Of a stretch of 64,000 nucleotides of DNA, positions 30,359-39,008 are shown in pieces. Within the stretch, counting starts at the first letter, position 1. Each line of letters begins with the position of its first letter. Position numbers and translations under genes: made by a program. The stretch is from contig CAVSZC010000005.1 of NCBI GenBank assembly GCA_963732365.1, positions 992,001 to 1,056,000 of the forward strand, written 5' to 3'. Origin of the DNA: SR-FBR-E99 sp963732365. GTDB taxonomy: Bacteria; Bacteroidota; Bacteroidia; Bacteroidales; VadinHA17. The notes under the pieces were generated by a model. The model worked only from the letters and a program-made list of their open reading frames with translations. It was not told the DNA's origin and did not search any database.

Positions 30359-33106
30359 ATGAGCAACATAGCCTATATTGACAACATACCGTTTCCTGTT
30401 TCCGATGGCGAGACCATACTGGAATTTGTCAGGAGAAACAGGGGGCGTGATCTGATACCTACGCTGTGCCAGGCTGATAACCTTGAGAACTACGGATCGT
30501 GCCGCATATGCTCGGTTGAGGTGGCACTGAAGGAGAACGGGCCCTCAAGGGTAATGGCCTCATGCCATACACCTGTCACCCCGGGGCACTATATCTACCC
30601 TTCGACAGACAGGATCACCAGGCTGAGAAGAAACATCATTGAGCTTGTTTTGTCAGAATTCCCTGAGGCATCCATCACACCCGATGCGGGGATGCTGCCG
30701 ACAGAGTTTCAGAGTGTGGTGGCGACGACAGGCGTAAGCCAGGTGAGATATCCTGTCTCTGTTGCAAAGCATGAGAAAGATATGAGTCATCCCTATGTCT
30801 GGTCCGACCTCTCAGAGTGCATCAAATGCTACCGCTGCGTAAGAGCCTGCGACGAGTTGCAGGCGGAACACGTTCTTGGCATTTACGGCAGAGGATCAGA
30901 AAGCCGGATCATCAAGGGGAGTGACCAGAACTTCATTGACTCGCCATGTGTCTCATGCGGTGCCTGCGTACAGACATGTCCGACAAACGCACTCACTGAC
31001 AGGTACGCATCCAAAACGGTTGCTGCCGACAGGACAGTGCGTACCACCTGCACCTATTGCGGGGTGGGATGTAACCTTGAGGTCAAGGTAAAGGATGAGG
31101 TGGTCAGGGCCATTCAGGCTCCTGTTGACAGCGAGGCCAACAGAGGTCACACATGTCTCAAGGGAAGGTTCGCCTTCGAGTTTTATAACCATCCTGACAG
31201 GCTGAGGTCGCCGCTGATCAGGAAGAATGGCAGGCTGGAGGAGGTATCGTGGGAGGAGGCCTACTCTTATAGCGCAACAAGGTTCAGGGAGATAAAGGAG
31301 AAGTACGGGCCTGACGCTCTGGCAGGCATATCATCGGCCCGCTGTACCAATGAGGAGAACTACCTCATGCAGAAGTTCTTCAGAATCGTCATCGGAACCA
31401 ATAATATTGACGGATGTGCCCGCGTATGTCATGCTCCTACGGCCATGGGAATGCAATGGGCATATGGCACAGGCGCTGCCACCAACTCGATAGATGATCT
31501 CTACAGCACGGGATGCATCCTGCTCATCGGAGCAAATCCGTCAGCAGCACACCCTGTCACCGGGGCACGGATAAAGGCTGTGGTCGAAGCCGGGGTCCCT
31601 CTCATTGTGATTGACCCGCTCAGGATAGAGCTGGCAAGACTTGCAAAATACCATCTTCAGATCAACCCCGGCACGAACGTGGCTGTGCTGAATATGTTTG
31701 CATATTATATCCTTTCTGAGGGGATGATTGATGAACGTTTCATCAGCTCGCGTACCGAGGGCTGGGACGGTTTCAGCCATTACCTGCTTTCTCAGGACAT
31801 TGATAAGCTTGAGAAAATATGCGGCGTAGACCGGCAGCTTGTCAGGGCTGCAGCTTTGGAATATGCCTCTGCAAAGGCTGCAATGGAGTTTCACGGCCTT
31901 GGAGTTACTGAGCACTGGCAGGCGACGAAGGCCATCACCCTCATTTCCAATATTGCGATGATGACAGGCAACATAGGTAAGCCTGGTGCGGGGGTGAACC
32001 CACTCAGGGGACAGAATAACGTACAGGGTGCGGCAGACATGGGTGTGCAGCCCCACCAGGGCGCCGGGTATCTTGCTGTTACAAATCCTGAGAATATTGC
32101 CCTTTATACTCAATTTTACGGTGTCGAACATCCCTCGAAGGTCGGCTACCGTATCCCGGAGATGTTCGCAGCAGCAGGCAGGGGAGACCTGAAGGGTATG
32201 TGGATCATGGGCGAAGACCTTCTCCAGACTGACCCCAACACCTGTCACGTGAGAAGCTCGCTCGAGGGGCTCGAATTCCTCGTTGTTCAGGAGATCTTCA
32301 TGACGGAGACAGCAAGGATCGCCGACGTGGTCTTCCCTGCATCATCATTCCTTGAAAAGGAGGGGACCTTCACCAACGGCGAGAGGAGGATACAACGGGT
32401 TCAGAAGGTCGTTGAACCTCTTGAAGGGACAAAGCCCGACGGTCAGATAGTTGTTGACATGATGAACGTTATGGGATACAGGCAGAAAGGTTATGCTGCC
32501 GATGTCATTCTGAAAGAGATAGCCGGCATTGTACCCTTCTTCAGGGGGGTGAAGTGGGATGAGCTGGGTAACAACGGCAAACAGTGGCCGGTCAGGGAAG
32601 ATGGCTCCGATACAAGGATACTGCATACCGATACCTTCAAACGGGGGCTGGGCAAATTCCATTCATGGGACTTTGAGAAAACGCCTGAACTGGCCGAACA
32701 CGAAGATAAATATCCCTATATTCTAACTACCGGAAGGCTTCTGGAACACTATAACAGCGGCACAATGACACGGCGAACGCCAAACAGGGAGCTTGTGAAA
32801 GAGGATATACTCTATGTCCATCCGGATGACGCAAGGATCAAGGCAGTAGTCACGGGTGATTTCGTCAGGATCTTCTCGGCAAGAGGGATGACGACAATGA
32901 AGGTGCAGGTTACGGATATCGTCAAGCCCGGTGTCATCTATACGACCTTTCATTTTCCGGAGGCAGCAATAAACTTCCTTACCAGCAGTGTGGGCGATGA
33001 GTACACCCTCACTCCTGAATACAAGGTTGTAGCCGTTGACTTTGAAAAATCTCTTTACGGGATTTTCCGGAGGGCAGAATGCAGCTCTGAAATAAAAAAT
33101 GATTGA
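30359..33106 (+). CDS. Formate dehydrogenase catalytic subunit (molybdenum/tungsten, Cys form)
   Basis: 915 residues. N-terminal NuoG-like [2Fe-2S] domain (CQADNLENYGSCRICSVEV, then CHTP), two ferredoxin-like clusters (CIKCYRCVRAC and CVSCGACVQTC), then a molybdopterin oxidoreductase domain starting CTYCGVGC. The active-site motif reads GCARVCHAPT, codon TGT, so the catalytic residue is cysteine rather than selenocysteine. The conserved His follows immediately. The C-terminal bis-pterin dinucleotide-binding domain ends the protein. With the NuoEF-like partner it should form a soluble enzyme coupling formate/CO2 to NAD(H), possibly with ferredoxin. Direction in vivo is not shown. Confidence 0.92.
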   Translation: MSNIAYIDNIPFPVSDGETILEFVRRNRGRDLIPTLCQADNLENYGSCRICSVEVALKENGPSRVMASCHTPVTPGHYIYPSTDRITRLRRNIIELVLSEFPEASITPDAGMLPTEFQSVVATTGVSQVRYPVSVAKHEKDMSHPYVWSDLSECIKCYRCVRACDELQAEHVLGIYGRGSESRIIKGSDQNFIDSPCVSCGACVQTCPTNALTDRYASKTVAADRTVRTTCTYCGVGCNLEVKVKDEVVRAIQAPVDSEANRGHTCLKGRFAFEFYNHPDRLRSPLIRKNGRLEEVSWEEAYSYSATRFREIKEKYGPDALAGISSARCTNEENYLMQKFFRIVIGTNNIDGCARVCHAPTAMGMQWAYGTGAATNSIDDLYSTGCILLIGANPSAAHPVTGARIKAVVEAGVPLIVIDPLRIELARLAKYHLQINPGTNVAVLNMFAYYILSEGMIDERFISSRTEGWDGFSHYLLSQDIDKLEKICGVDRQLVRAAALEYASAKAAMEFHGLGVTEHWQATKAITLISNIAMMTGNIGKPGAGVNPLRGQNNVQGAADMGVQPHQGAGYLAVTNPENIALYTQFYGVEHPSKVGYRIPEMFAAAGRGDLKGMWIMGEDLLQTDPNTCHVRSSLEGLEFLVVQEIFMTETARIADVVFPASSFLEKEGTFTNGERRIQRVQKVVEPLEGTKPDGQIVVDMMNVMGYRQKGYAADVILKEIAGIVPFFRGVKWDELGNNGKQWPVREDGSDTRILHTDTFKRGLGKFHSWDFEKTPELAEHEDKYPYILTTGRLLEHYNSGTMTRRTPNRELVKEDILYVHPDDARIKAVVTGDFVRIFSARGMTTMKVQVTDIVKPGVIYTTFHFPEAAINFLTSSVGDEYTLTPEYKVVAVDFEKSLYGIFRRAECSSEIKND

Positions 33107-33113
33107 TTTTTGC

Positions 33114-33215
33114 TATATACCCCTAAAAATATGGGGGGTATATTTAAAAAGTTAATAATATTTTAATAAAATACCAGAAATTACAGGGGGTATTCTGTAA
33201 AATGATCTATTTTTG
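33114..33215 (+). promoter_or_regulatory. glnN control region: GGGGTAT sites and -7 element
   Basis: A 9-bp inverted repeat ATATACCCC (33115-33123) / GGGGTATAT (33135-33143) is followed by a third GGGGTAT at 33187-33193, 52 bp (five helical turns) after the second. A -7 element TATTTTTG lies at 33208-33215. No TTG is found at the -33 position; the third GGGGTAT occupies it. This looks like a binding site for a regulator that may replace the -33 contact. The first hairpin, followed by TTTAAAAA, could also end the fdh transcript. Confidence 0.5.
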
Positions 33216-33231
33216 TCAAAAAAATAAGATC

Positions 33232-35421
33232 ATGGCAGAATTACGTTTCAGTGCATTAAAGGAGTTATTCACCAGGGAGCCTGTTGAGGTTCTGTTGCCG
33301 AAGGAGACTGTATCGACATACTTTGCAGTCAATGTTTTTGACAAGCTCAAGATGGAACGCTATCTCTCGAAGGAGGCATTCCGTGCAGTAATGACTGCGG
33401 TAGACGAGGGGACACCCATCACCAGGCAGATAGCTGACCAGGTTGCTACAGGGATGCAGGCCTGGGCGATGGAGAGAGGGGTGACCCATTTTACTCACTG
33501 GTTTCATCCTCTCACTGATGCCACTGCCGAGAAGCATGATTCTTTCATAGGGCGGGGAGAGAGAGGTACAATGATAGAGATATTCTCCGGGGAGGTTCTT
33601 GTGCAGCAGGAGCCTGACGCCTCCAGTTTTCCCAGCGGAGGCATAAGAAACACTTTCGAGGCGCGCGGCTATACAGCATGGGATGTCTCCTCGCCGGCCT
33701 TCATCGTGGGCACCACACTGTGCATACCGACAGTCTTTGTTTCATACACCGGTGAGGCCCTCGACTATAAGACTCCGCTGCTCCGTTCTCTTGCAGCACT
33801 CGACCATGCTGCTGTGGAGGTGTGCCACCTCTTTGACAAGGATGTGAAGAAGGTTATTGCGACACTGGGTTGGGAGCAGGAATATTTCCTTATTGACGAG
33901 GCGCTCTATTATGCACGCCCTGACCTTATGCTTGCTGACCGTACCCTGATGGGACATCCATCTTCCAAGGATCAGCAGCTCTCTGACCATTACTTCGGAT
34001 CAATTCCTGAAAGAGTAAAGGCATTCATGAGAGAGTTTGAGTATGAGGCTTACAAGCTTGGCATACCCGTTAAGACACGCCATAATGAAGTGGCACCCAA
34101 CCAGTTCGAGTGCGCTCCGGTATATGAAGAAGCTAACCTTGCTGTCGACCACAATCAGCTTATCATGGATGTGATGCGCAGGGTGGCACGCAAACATAAG
34201 TTCCGCGTCCTGTTCCACGAAAAGCCCTTTGCTGAGGTCAACGGCTCAGGCAAGCACAGCAACTGGTCAATGGCCACTGACACAGGCATAAACCTCCTCT
34301 CTCCGGGAAAGAACCCAAAGAGCAATATGCAGTTCCTGACATTCCTTATAAATGTTGTCAAGGCTGTGAATGATAACCAGGAACTGCTGAGGGCCAGCGT
34401 GATGAATGAGAATAACTCTTACAGGCTCGGCGGGCATGAAGCCCCTCCGGCAATAATCTCAGTCTTTCTTGGTACCTATCTCTCCGGAATACTGGAAGAT
34501 ATTGCCAGCAAGGTAAAAGACAAGAAGATGACACCGCAGGAGAAGACTGAAATAAAGCTTGGTCTTGGCAAGATTCCGGAGATACTGCTTGACAATACTG
34601 ACCGCAACCGCACCTCTCCCTTTGCTTTCACAGGAAACAGGTTCGAGTTCAGGGCTGTCGGATCATCAGCAAACTGCAGCTCGGCAATGATAGTACTCAA
34701 TGCTGCCGTAACCCGCCAGCTGCGGGCCTTCACCCGGGAGGTAAATGTCCTGACTGACAAGGGAAGAAAGAAGGATGAAGCTATATTCCAGGTTCTGAAA
34801 AAATATATAATTGATTCTGAGCGCATTAGGTTTGAGGGCGACGGTTACAGTGATGAATGGCACCGTGAGGCCAAGCGGAGAGGGCTCTCGTCGGAGATGA
34901 GTGTTCCCCTGACCCTGAAATCGTATGTAAACAGCTCATCACGTGAGACTCTGCTGGGAACGGGTGTCTTCACGGAGCGCGAGCTCGAGAGCAGGCTAGA
35001 GGTCGAGCTTGAGAAGTTTACAAAGAAGGTTCAGATAGAGGCCCGCGTGCTTGGCGATCTGGCAATCAACCATATCATCCCGATCGCTGTCGGTTATATG
35101 ACCACCCTGATTGAAAATGTCAGGGGGCTGCGTGATATATTTGACGACAATGACTACATGAGGCTCGCCGGAGCACGTAAGGAACTCATAGTCAGTATAT
35201 CCGATCATATATCAATGATCAAGAAACTGGTCGGAGACATGATAGAGGAGCGCAGGAAGGCGAACGTAATTGAAGATCCGTTCAAGAAGGCTGTGGCTTA
35301 CGAGAGCAGGGTGAAGCCCTACCTGGGAGAGATCAGAAACCATATTGACAAGCTTGAGCTTGTCGTTGACAATGAGATGTGGCCTCTGCCCAAATACCGT
35401 GAGCTGCTGTTTACGCGGTAG
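33232..35421 (+). CDS. glnN: Type III glutamine synthetase
   Basis: 729 residues from the ATG at 33232; a frame from 33202 would begin upstream of the -7 element. GSIII makes glutamine from glutamate and ammonia and is the usual form in Bacteroidota and many anaerobes. Length is right (about 730). Visible: HWFHPLTDATAEKHDSF (family signature), GWEQEYFLID, NEVAPNQFECAPVYEE, the ATP-binding FHEKPFAEVNGSGKHSNWS, and DRNRTSPFAFTGNRFEFR. Monocistronic, and probably nitrogen-controlled through the GGGGTAT sites in front of it (inference). Confidence 0.96.
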   Translation: MAELRFSALKELFTREPVEVLLPKETVSTYFAVNVFDKLKMERYLSKEAFRAVMTAVDEGTPITRQIADQVATGMQAWAMERGVTHFTHWFHPLTDATAEKHDSFIGRGERGTMIEIFSGEVLVQQEPDASSFPSGGIRNTFEARGYTAWDVSSPAFIVGTTLCIPTVFVSYTGEALDYKTPLLRSLAALDHAAVEVCHLFDKDVKKVIATLGWEQEYFLIDEALYYARPDLMLADRTLMGHPSSKDQQLSDHYFGSIPERVKAFMREFEYEAYKLGIPVKTRHNEVAPNQFECAPVYEEANLAVDHNQLIMDVMRRVARKHKFRVLFHEKPFAEVNGSGKHSNWSMATDTGINLLSPGKNPKSNMQFLTFLINVVKAVNDNQELLRASVMNENNSYRLGGHEAPPAIISVFLGTYLSGILEDIASKVKDKKMTPQEKTEIKLGLGKIPEILLDNTDRNRTSPFAFTGNRFEFRAVGSSANCSSAMIVLNAAVTRQLRAFTREVNVLTDKGRKKDEAIFQVLKKYIIDSERIRFEGDGYSDEWHREAKRRGLSSEMSVPLTLKSYVNSSSRETLLGTGVFTERELESRLEVELEKFTKKVQIEARVLGDLAINHIIPIAVGYMTTLIENVRGLRDIFDDNDYMRLAGARKELIVSISDHISMIKKLVGDMIEERRKANVIEDPFKKAVAYESRVKPYLGEIRNHIDKLELVVDNEMWPLPKYRELLFTR

Positions 35422-35476
35422 CCTTGACAGGTGGCAATAATTAAGGGGCTGCATCGTTAAGATTAATAACAATCAT

Positions 35477-35484
35477 TACTTTTG
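35477..35484 (+). promoter_or_regulatory. Putative -7 element for the PorE-like gene
   Basis: TACTTTTG followed by CA fits TAnnTTTG. Transcription would begin near 35490, which makes the ATG at 35507 a better start than the one at 35495. No TTG at the -33 distance. Confidence 0.4.
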
Positions 35485-35506
35485 CAATAAACGAATGCGG
35501 CACCGT

Positions 35507-37483
35507 ATGAATAATAGTTTTTTCCGGCTTGTGGTTCTGTTACTGCTTATCCCGCTGGCTCTCAACGCGCAGAAGCAGAAATCGGAACGGGCCTATGCAG
35601 CATTTCAGGCTGGAACCTACTATGAGGCCATCGACCTCTTCAAGGATGTCTACTCCAAGACCCGTGACAAACAGATCAAGGCTGAGATGGTCTTTATGGT
35701 GTCAGAGTGCTACAGGCTCGTCAACGACCCAAAGAATGCCGAGTTGTGGTACAAGAAAGCGGTAAAGTCGGCTTTTCCCAAGCCTGAGGCACAATACTGG
35801 CTTGCTGAGAGTATGAAGAAGCTGGGCCGTTATCCCCAGGCTATTGAGGAGTTCAGGAAATACCGTCAGCTCGTTCCGGGTGACCCGCGTACCGAGCAGG
35901 AGATAAGGGCATGCGAGCTTGCTATGGAGTGGCTTTCGTCTCCGGAAGCATACAAGGTAGAAGAACTTAAGGAGGTCAATTCAAAAGACTCAGACTTCAG
36001 CCCGTCATTTGCCCGCGACGATTACGGACTGGTATGGTTCACCTCATCGCGGGATGATGCCGAGGGCAATAAGGAACACGGGGCTACCGGTCAGAATTTT
36101 ACCGATATTTTTGAGACCAGGCTCGATAAGAAAGGCAAATGGAGCACCCCTGTGCCTGTCAGTTATCTGAACAGTGAGTTTGAAGAAGGGGCACCGTCAT
36201 TCACGGCTGACTTTACTGAGGTGTTCTTCACCCGGTGCGAGGCCGGCAAACGTGAGAACAAGGGATGCGTCATCATGTATTCGATGCGCGAAGGGACCCA
36301 GTGGTCCGAGCCCGAAAAGATTGAGATCCTTGCTGACTCACTCGTCGCGGCACATCCGGCTGTCACGCAGGACGGATCAACACTCTATTTTGTGTCTGAT
36401 ATCCCCGGAGGCTTCGGAGGGAAGGACATCTACCTTGCAACAAGAAAATCTGCAGGCAACTCATGGTCACGGCCTGAAAATGCCGGGCCTGATATCAACA
36501 CGCGGGGGAATGAGTTGTTCCCGTACATACGCGACAACGGCATACTGTATTTTGCCTCCGACGGTCATATAGGGATGGGAGGGCTTGATATCTTCAGGGC
36601 CGTGCCTCAGACGGGAGACAGATGGCTTGTCCAGAACATGAGGCCACCGATCAACTCAAATGCTGACGACTTCGGCATAACCTTCGAGAGGGAGGCGGAG
36701 AAGGGGCTTTTCAGCTCGGCACGCAAAGGCAGGGGAGCAGATGATCTTTTCTCTTTTGAGTTGCCACCGCTGGTTTTCAGCATCACCGGGCTGGTAAAGG
36801 ATGAGAAGACAGGTCAGCCTGTGCCGGCCGCCACCGTACAACTCATTGCCAGTGACGGGGCAAACATGCAGGCTGAGACGGGCAGCGCGGGCGACTTCAA
36901 GTTCAGCCTGCGGCCGGAGGTTGACTATATCTTCCTTGCCTCGGCAAAAGGTTATCTTAATGGCAAGGAAAAGGAGACCACCCGCGGTCAGGACAAGAGC
37001 CGCGAATTCATGGCCACGATCGTACTTACACCTATTGACAGGCCTATCGAACTGCCGAACATTTTCTACGACTTCGGCAAATGGGATCTTCGTCCCGAAT
37101 CGATGGTGTCACTCGATAAGCTGGTAGAGACACTGAATGATAACCCGAATATCACAATTGAACTGATGTCACACACTGACTCGCGTGACACCGAGGAATA
37201 TAACCTCGATCTGTCCCAGAAAAGAGCACAGTCAGTTGTTGATTATCTCATCGCCAAAGGTATTGAAAGAGAAAGACTCACCGCCAGGGGTTACGGTGAA
37301 GCCAGTCCGAAAGTGGTTGATGCACTTATCGTACAGGAGTCGCCCTTCCTTCGTGCAGGAGCCACGCTGACCGAGCAGTATATAAACGCGCTGCAGAGTG
37401 ATGAGCAGAAAGAGATTGCTCATCAGATAAACCGCCGTACAGAGTTCAGGGTTCTGAGAACTGACTATGTTCCGGCAAAATAA
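35507..37483 (+). CDS. PorE-like OmpA-family protein (TPR, beta-propeller, CRD, OmpA)
   Basis: About 658 residues with a signal peptide ending LALNA-QKQ. Domain order: TPR region (about 25-145), WD40-like/PD40 propeller blades (about 160-420, e.g. DFSPSFARDDYGLVWFTS and HPAVTQDGSTLYFVSD), a carboxypeptidase-regulatory-like domain (ITGLVKDEKTGQPVPAATV), and a C-terminal OmpA domain with NLDLSQKRAQSVVDYLIAKG for peptidoglycan binding. This is the architecture of PorE, which links the type IX secretion machinery to peptidoglycan, but many Bacteroidota OmpA proteins share it and no other T9SS gene is here. I see no lipobox. An ATG 12 nt earlier (35495) is the alternative start. Confidence 0.8.
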   Translation: MNNSFFRLVVLLLLIPLALNAQKQKSERAYAAFQAGTYYEAIDLFKDVYSKTRDKQIKAEMVFMVSECYRLVNDPKNAELWYKKAVKSAFPKPEAQYWLAESMKKLGRYPQAIEEFRKYRQLVPGDPRTEQEIRACELAMEWLSSPEAYKVEELKEVNSKDSDFSPSFARDDYGLVWFTSSRDDAEGNKEHGATGQNFTDIFETRLDKKGKWSTPVPVSYLNSEFEEGAPSFTADFTEVFFTRCEAGKRENKGCVIMYSMREGTQWSEPEKIEILADSLVAAHPAVTQDGSTLYFVSDIPGGFGGKDIYLATRKSAGNSWSRPENAGPDINTRGNELFPYIRDNGILYFASDGHIGMGGLDIFRAVPQTGDRWLVQNMRPPINSNADDFGITFEREAEKGLFSSARKGRGADDLFSFELPPLVFSITGLVKDEKTGQPVPAATVQLIASDGANMQAETGSAGDFKFSLRPEVDYIFLASAKGYLNGKEKETTRGQDKSREFMATIVLTPIDRPIELPNIFYDFGKWDLRPESMVSLDKLVETLNDNPNITIELMSHTDSRDTEEYNLDLSQKRAQSVVDYLIAKGIERERLTARGYGEASPKVVDALIVQESPFLRAGATLTEQYINALQSDEQKEIAHQINRRTEFRVLRTDYVPAK

Positions 37484-37509
37484 TTCCGCAGTTCACTTGC
37501 CTTAATATC

Positions 37510-38679
37510 ATGACAGACAGGTCTCGTTACGGCCGGAGAGGCGTCTCATCAGGAAAGGAAGATGTTCATGCCGCGATCAGCAAGGTTGACAAAGGTCTCT
37601 TCCCGGGTGCTTTCTGCAAGATAGTGCCTGACATGCTCGGAGGCGATCCGGAGTACTGCAATATCATGCATGCAGACGGTGCAGGCACAAAGTCATCACT
37701 GGCATATGTATACTGGAAAGAGACAGGCGACATCTCGGTCTGGAAAGGGATCGCTCAGGATGCGGTTGTCATGAACCTTGATGACCTCCTCTGCGTGGGC
37801 GCTACCGACAACATTCTTCTCTCCTCAACCATAGGACGCAACAGGAATCTCATCCCCGGCGAGGTGATAAGTGCTGTTATCGAGGGCACGGAGGAGTTCC
37901 TCAGCCGCTTGCGCAAGGCAGGTGTGGGCATATGGTCAACGGGGGGTGAGACAGCTGACGTTGGAGACCTGGTCAGGACCATCATCGTTGACTCCACCGT
38001 AACAGCACGCATGCGCCGCCGTGATGTCATCACCAATGCCGGAATAAGGCCGGGTGACGTTATCGTCGGCCTTGCCTCATCGGGTCAGACTGACTGGGAG
38101 AGTGAATATAACTCAGGCATGGGCAGCAACGGACTTACCTCCGCCAGGCATGATATTTTTGAGAAGTACCTTGCCGGGCTCTATCCTGAGAGTTTTGATC
38201 CTGCTGTGCCTGAGGCACTGGTCTATTCGGGCAGAACAAAGCTGACAGACCCTACTGCTGTGCCCGGCATTGACGCAGCCAGGCTGGTCCTGTCTCCCAC
38301 ACGCACGTATGCTCCTGTCGTCATCCGGATTCTCGGATCAATGCGCCATAAGATCCACGGTATGGTGCACTGCTCGGGTGGCGGTCAGACGAAGATCCTC
38401 CATTTCATTGACAGGCTGCATGTTATAAAAGACAATCTCTTCCCTGTGCCTCCTCTCTTTGAGATGATTCAGAAGAGCTCATTAACTCCCTGGGAAGAGA
38501 TGTACCGTGTCTTCAACATGGGTCACCGTATGGAGCTGTTCGTTGACAGGGAGGATGCTCAGCCGATCATCGATATTGCTGCTTCATTCAATCTGGAGGC
38601 CGGGGTTGTGGGGCGGTGCGAGGCTGCCTCATCGAAAAAACTAACGATAAAGAGCGGCTATGGGGAATTTCAATATTGA
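37510..38679 (+). CDS. purM: AIR synthase (phosphoribosylformylglycinamidine cyclo-ligase)
   Basis: 389 residues, longer than the E. coli enzyme (345) but usual for Bacteroidota. It makes aminoimidazole ribotide in purine synthesis. Motifs: HADGAGTKSSLAYVYW (the DGVGTK-type ATP loop), AQDAVVMNLDDLLCVGA (MNVNDxxxxGA signature) and STGGETADVGDLV (GGETAEMP equivalent). PurL/ThiL relatives share the fold, but these three together point to PurM. It starts 26 nt after the PorE-like gene; functional linkage is not obvious. Confidence 0.92.
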   Translation: MTDRSRYGRRGVSSGKEDVHAAISKVDKGLFPGAFCKIVPDMLGGDPEYCNIMHADGAGTKSSLAYVYWKETGDISVWKGIAQDAVVMNLDDLLCVGATDNILLSSTIGRNRNLIPGEVISAVIEGTEEFLSRLRKAGVGIWSTGGETADVGDLVRTIIVDSTVTARMRRRDVITNAGIRPGDVIVGLASSGQTDWESEYNSGMGSNGLTSARHDIFEKYLAGLYPESFDPAVPEALVYSGRTKLTDPTAVPGIDAARLVLSPTRTYAPVVIRILGSMRHKIHGMVHCSGGGQTKILHFIDRLHVIKDNLFPVPPLFEMIQKSSLTPWEEMYRVFNMGHRMELFVDREDAQPIIDIAASFNLEAGVVGRCEAASSKKLTIKSGYGEFQY

Positions 38680-39008
38680 GGCAGGCAGGAAGTAAGGAGA
38701 GAAGCGACGCAGTCGCTGTCAGGATAGCAGGGGGAATTCAATTTGCGATTTTCAATTTGCGATTTGCGAGTCTCGAATTATGTTGATGCCGGAGGCATCA
38801 CAGCTCAATAGCATAATCGGTTAAAATATTTCCTTCGACCCCGGGGGTCGCACGACTGATTATCCGCATCTTCTCTAAAATGCTGCGATCGCTTTGCGAT
38901 CGTCATTATTTACCTGCAACCGCTATCCCATGCTCCCTGCTCCTTGCCCCATGCCCCTTGCATTCTCCTTTCCTTTAATTACCTTTGCACCCTGAAATTA
39001 AGATTGCA
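38680..39008. repeat. Intergenic repeat cluster before prfA (palindromes and heptads)
   Basis: No gene. In order: palindrome AGCGAC-GCA-GTCGCT (38703-38717); two CAATTTGCGATTT copies of the inverted AAATCGC family (38741-38768); TGATGCC-GGA-GGCATCA (38784-38800); CGACCCC-GGGGGTCG (38836-38850); CGATCGC-TTT-GCGATCG (38886-38902); a TTGCCCC/ATGCCCC heptad run (38929-38964). The four short hairpins look like REP/BIME-type elements. Confidence 0.8.
38958..38987 (+). promoter_or_regulatory. Promoter of prfA, -33 element inside a heptad repeat
   Basis: TTG at 38958-38960, 19 bp, TACCTTTG at 38980-38987. The TTG is the first three bases of a TTGCATT unit that ends the heptad run. The start would be near 38994, so the ATG at 39009 rather than 38985 is used. 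Confidence 0.65.

Noticed and set aside
31415..31450. Selenocysteine formate dehydrogenase
   Set aside because: The active-site codon is TGT (Cys), not TGA.
31541..32248. 235-codon antisense frame in the formate dehydrogenase gene
   Set aside because: It mirrors the conserved molybdopterin domain and shows no family features of its own.
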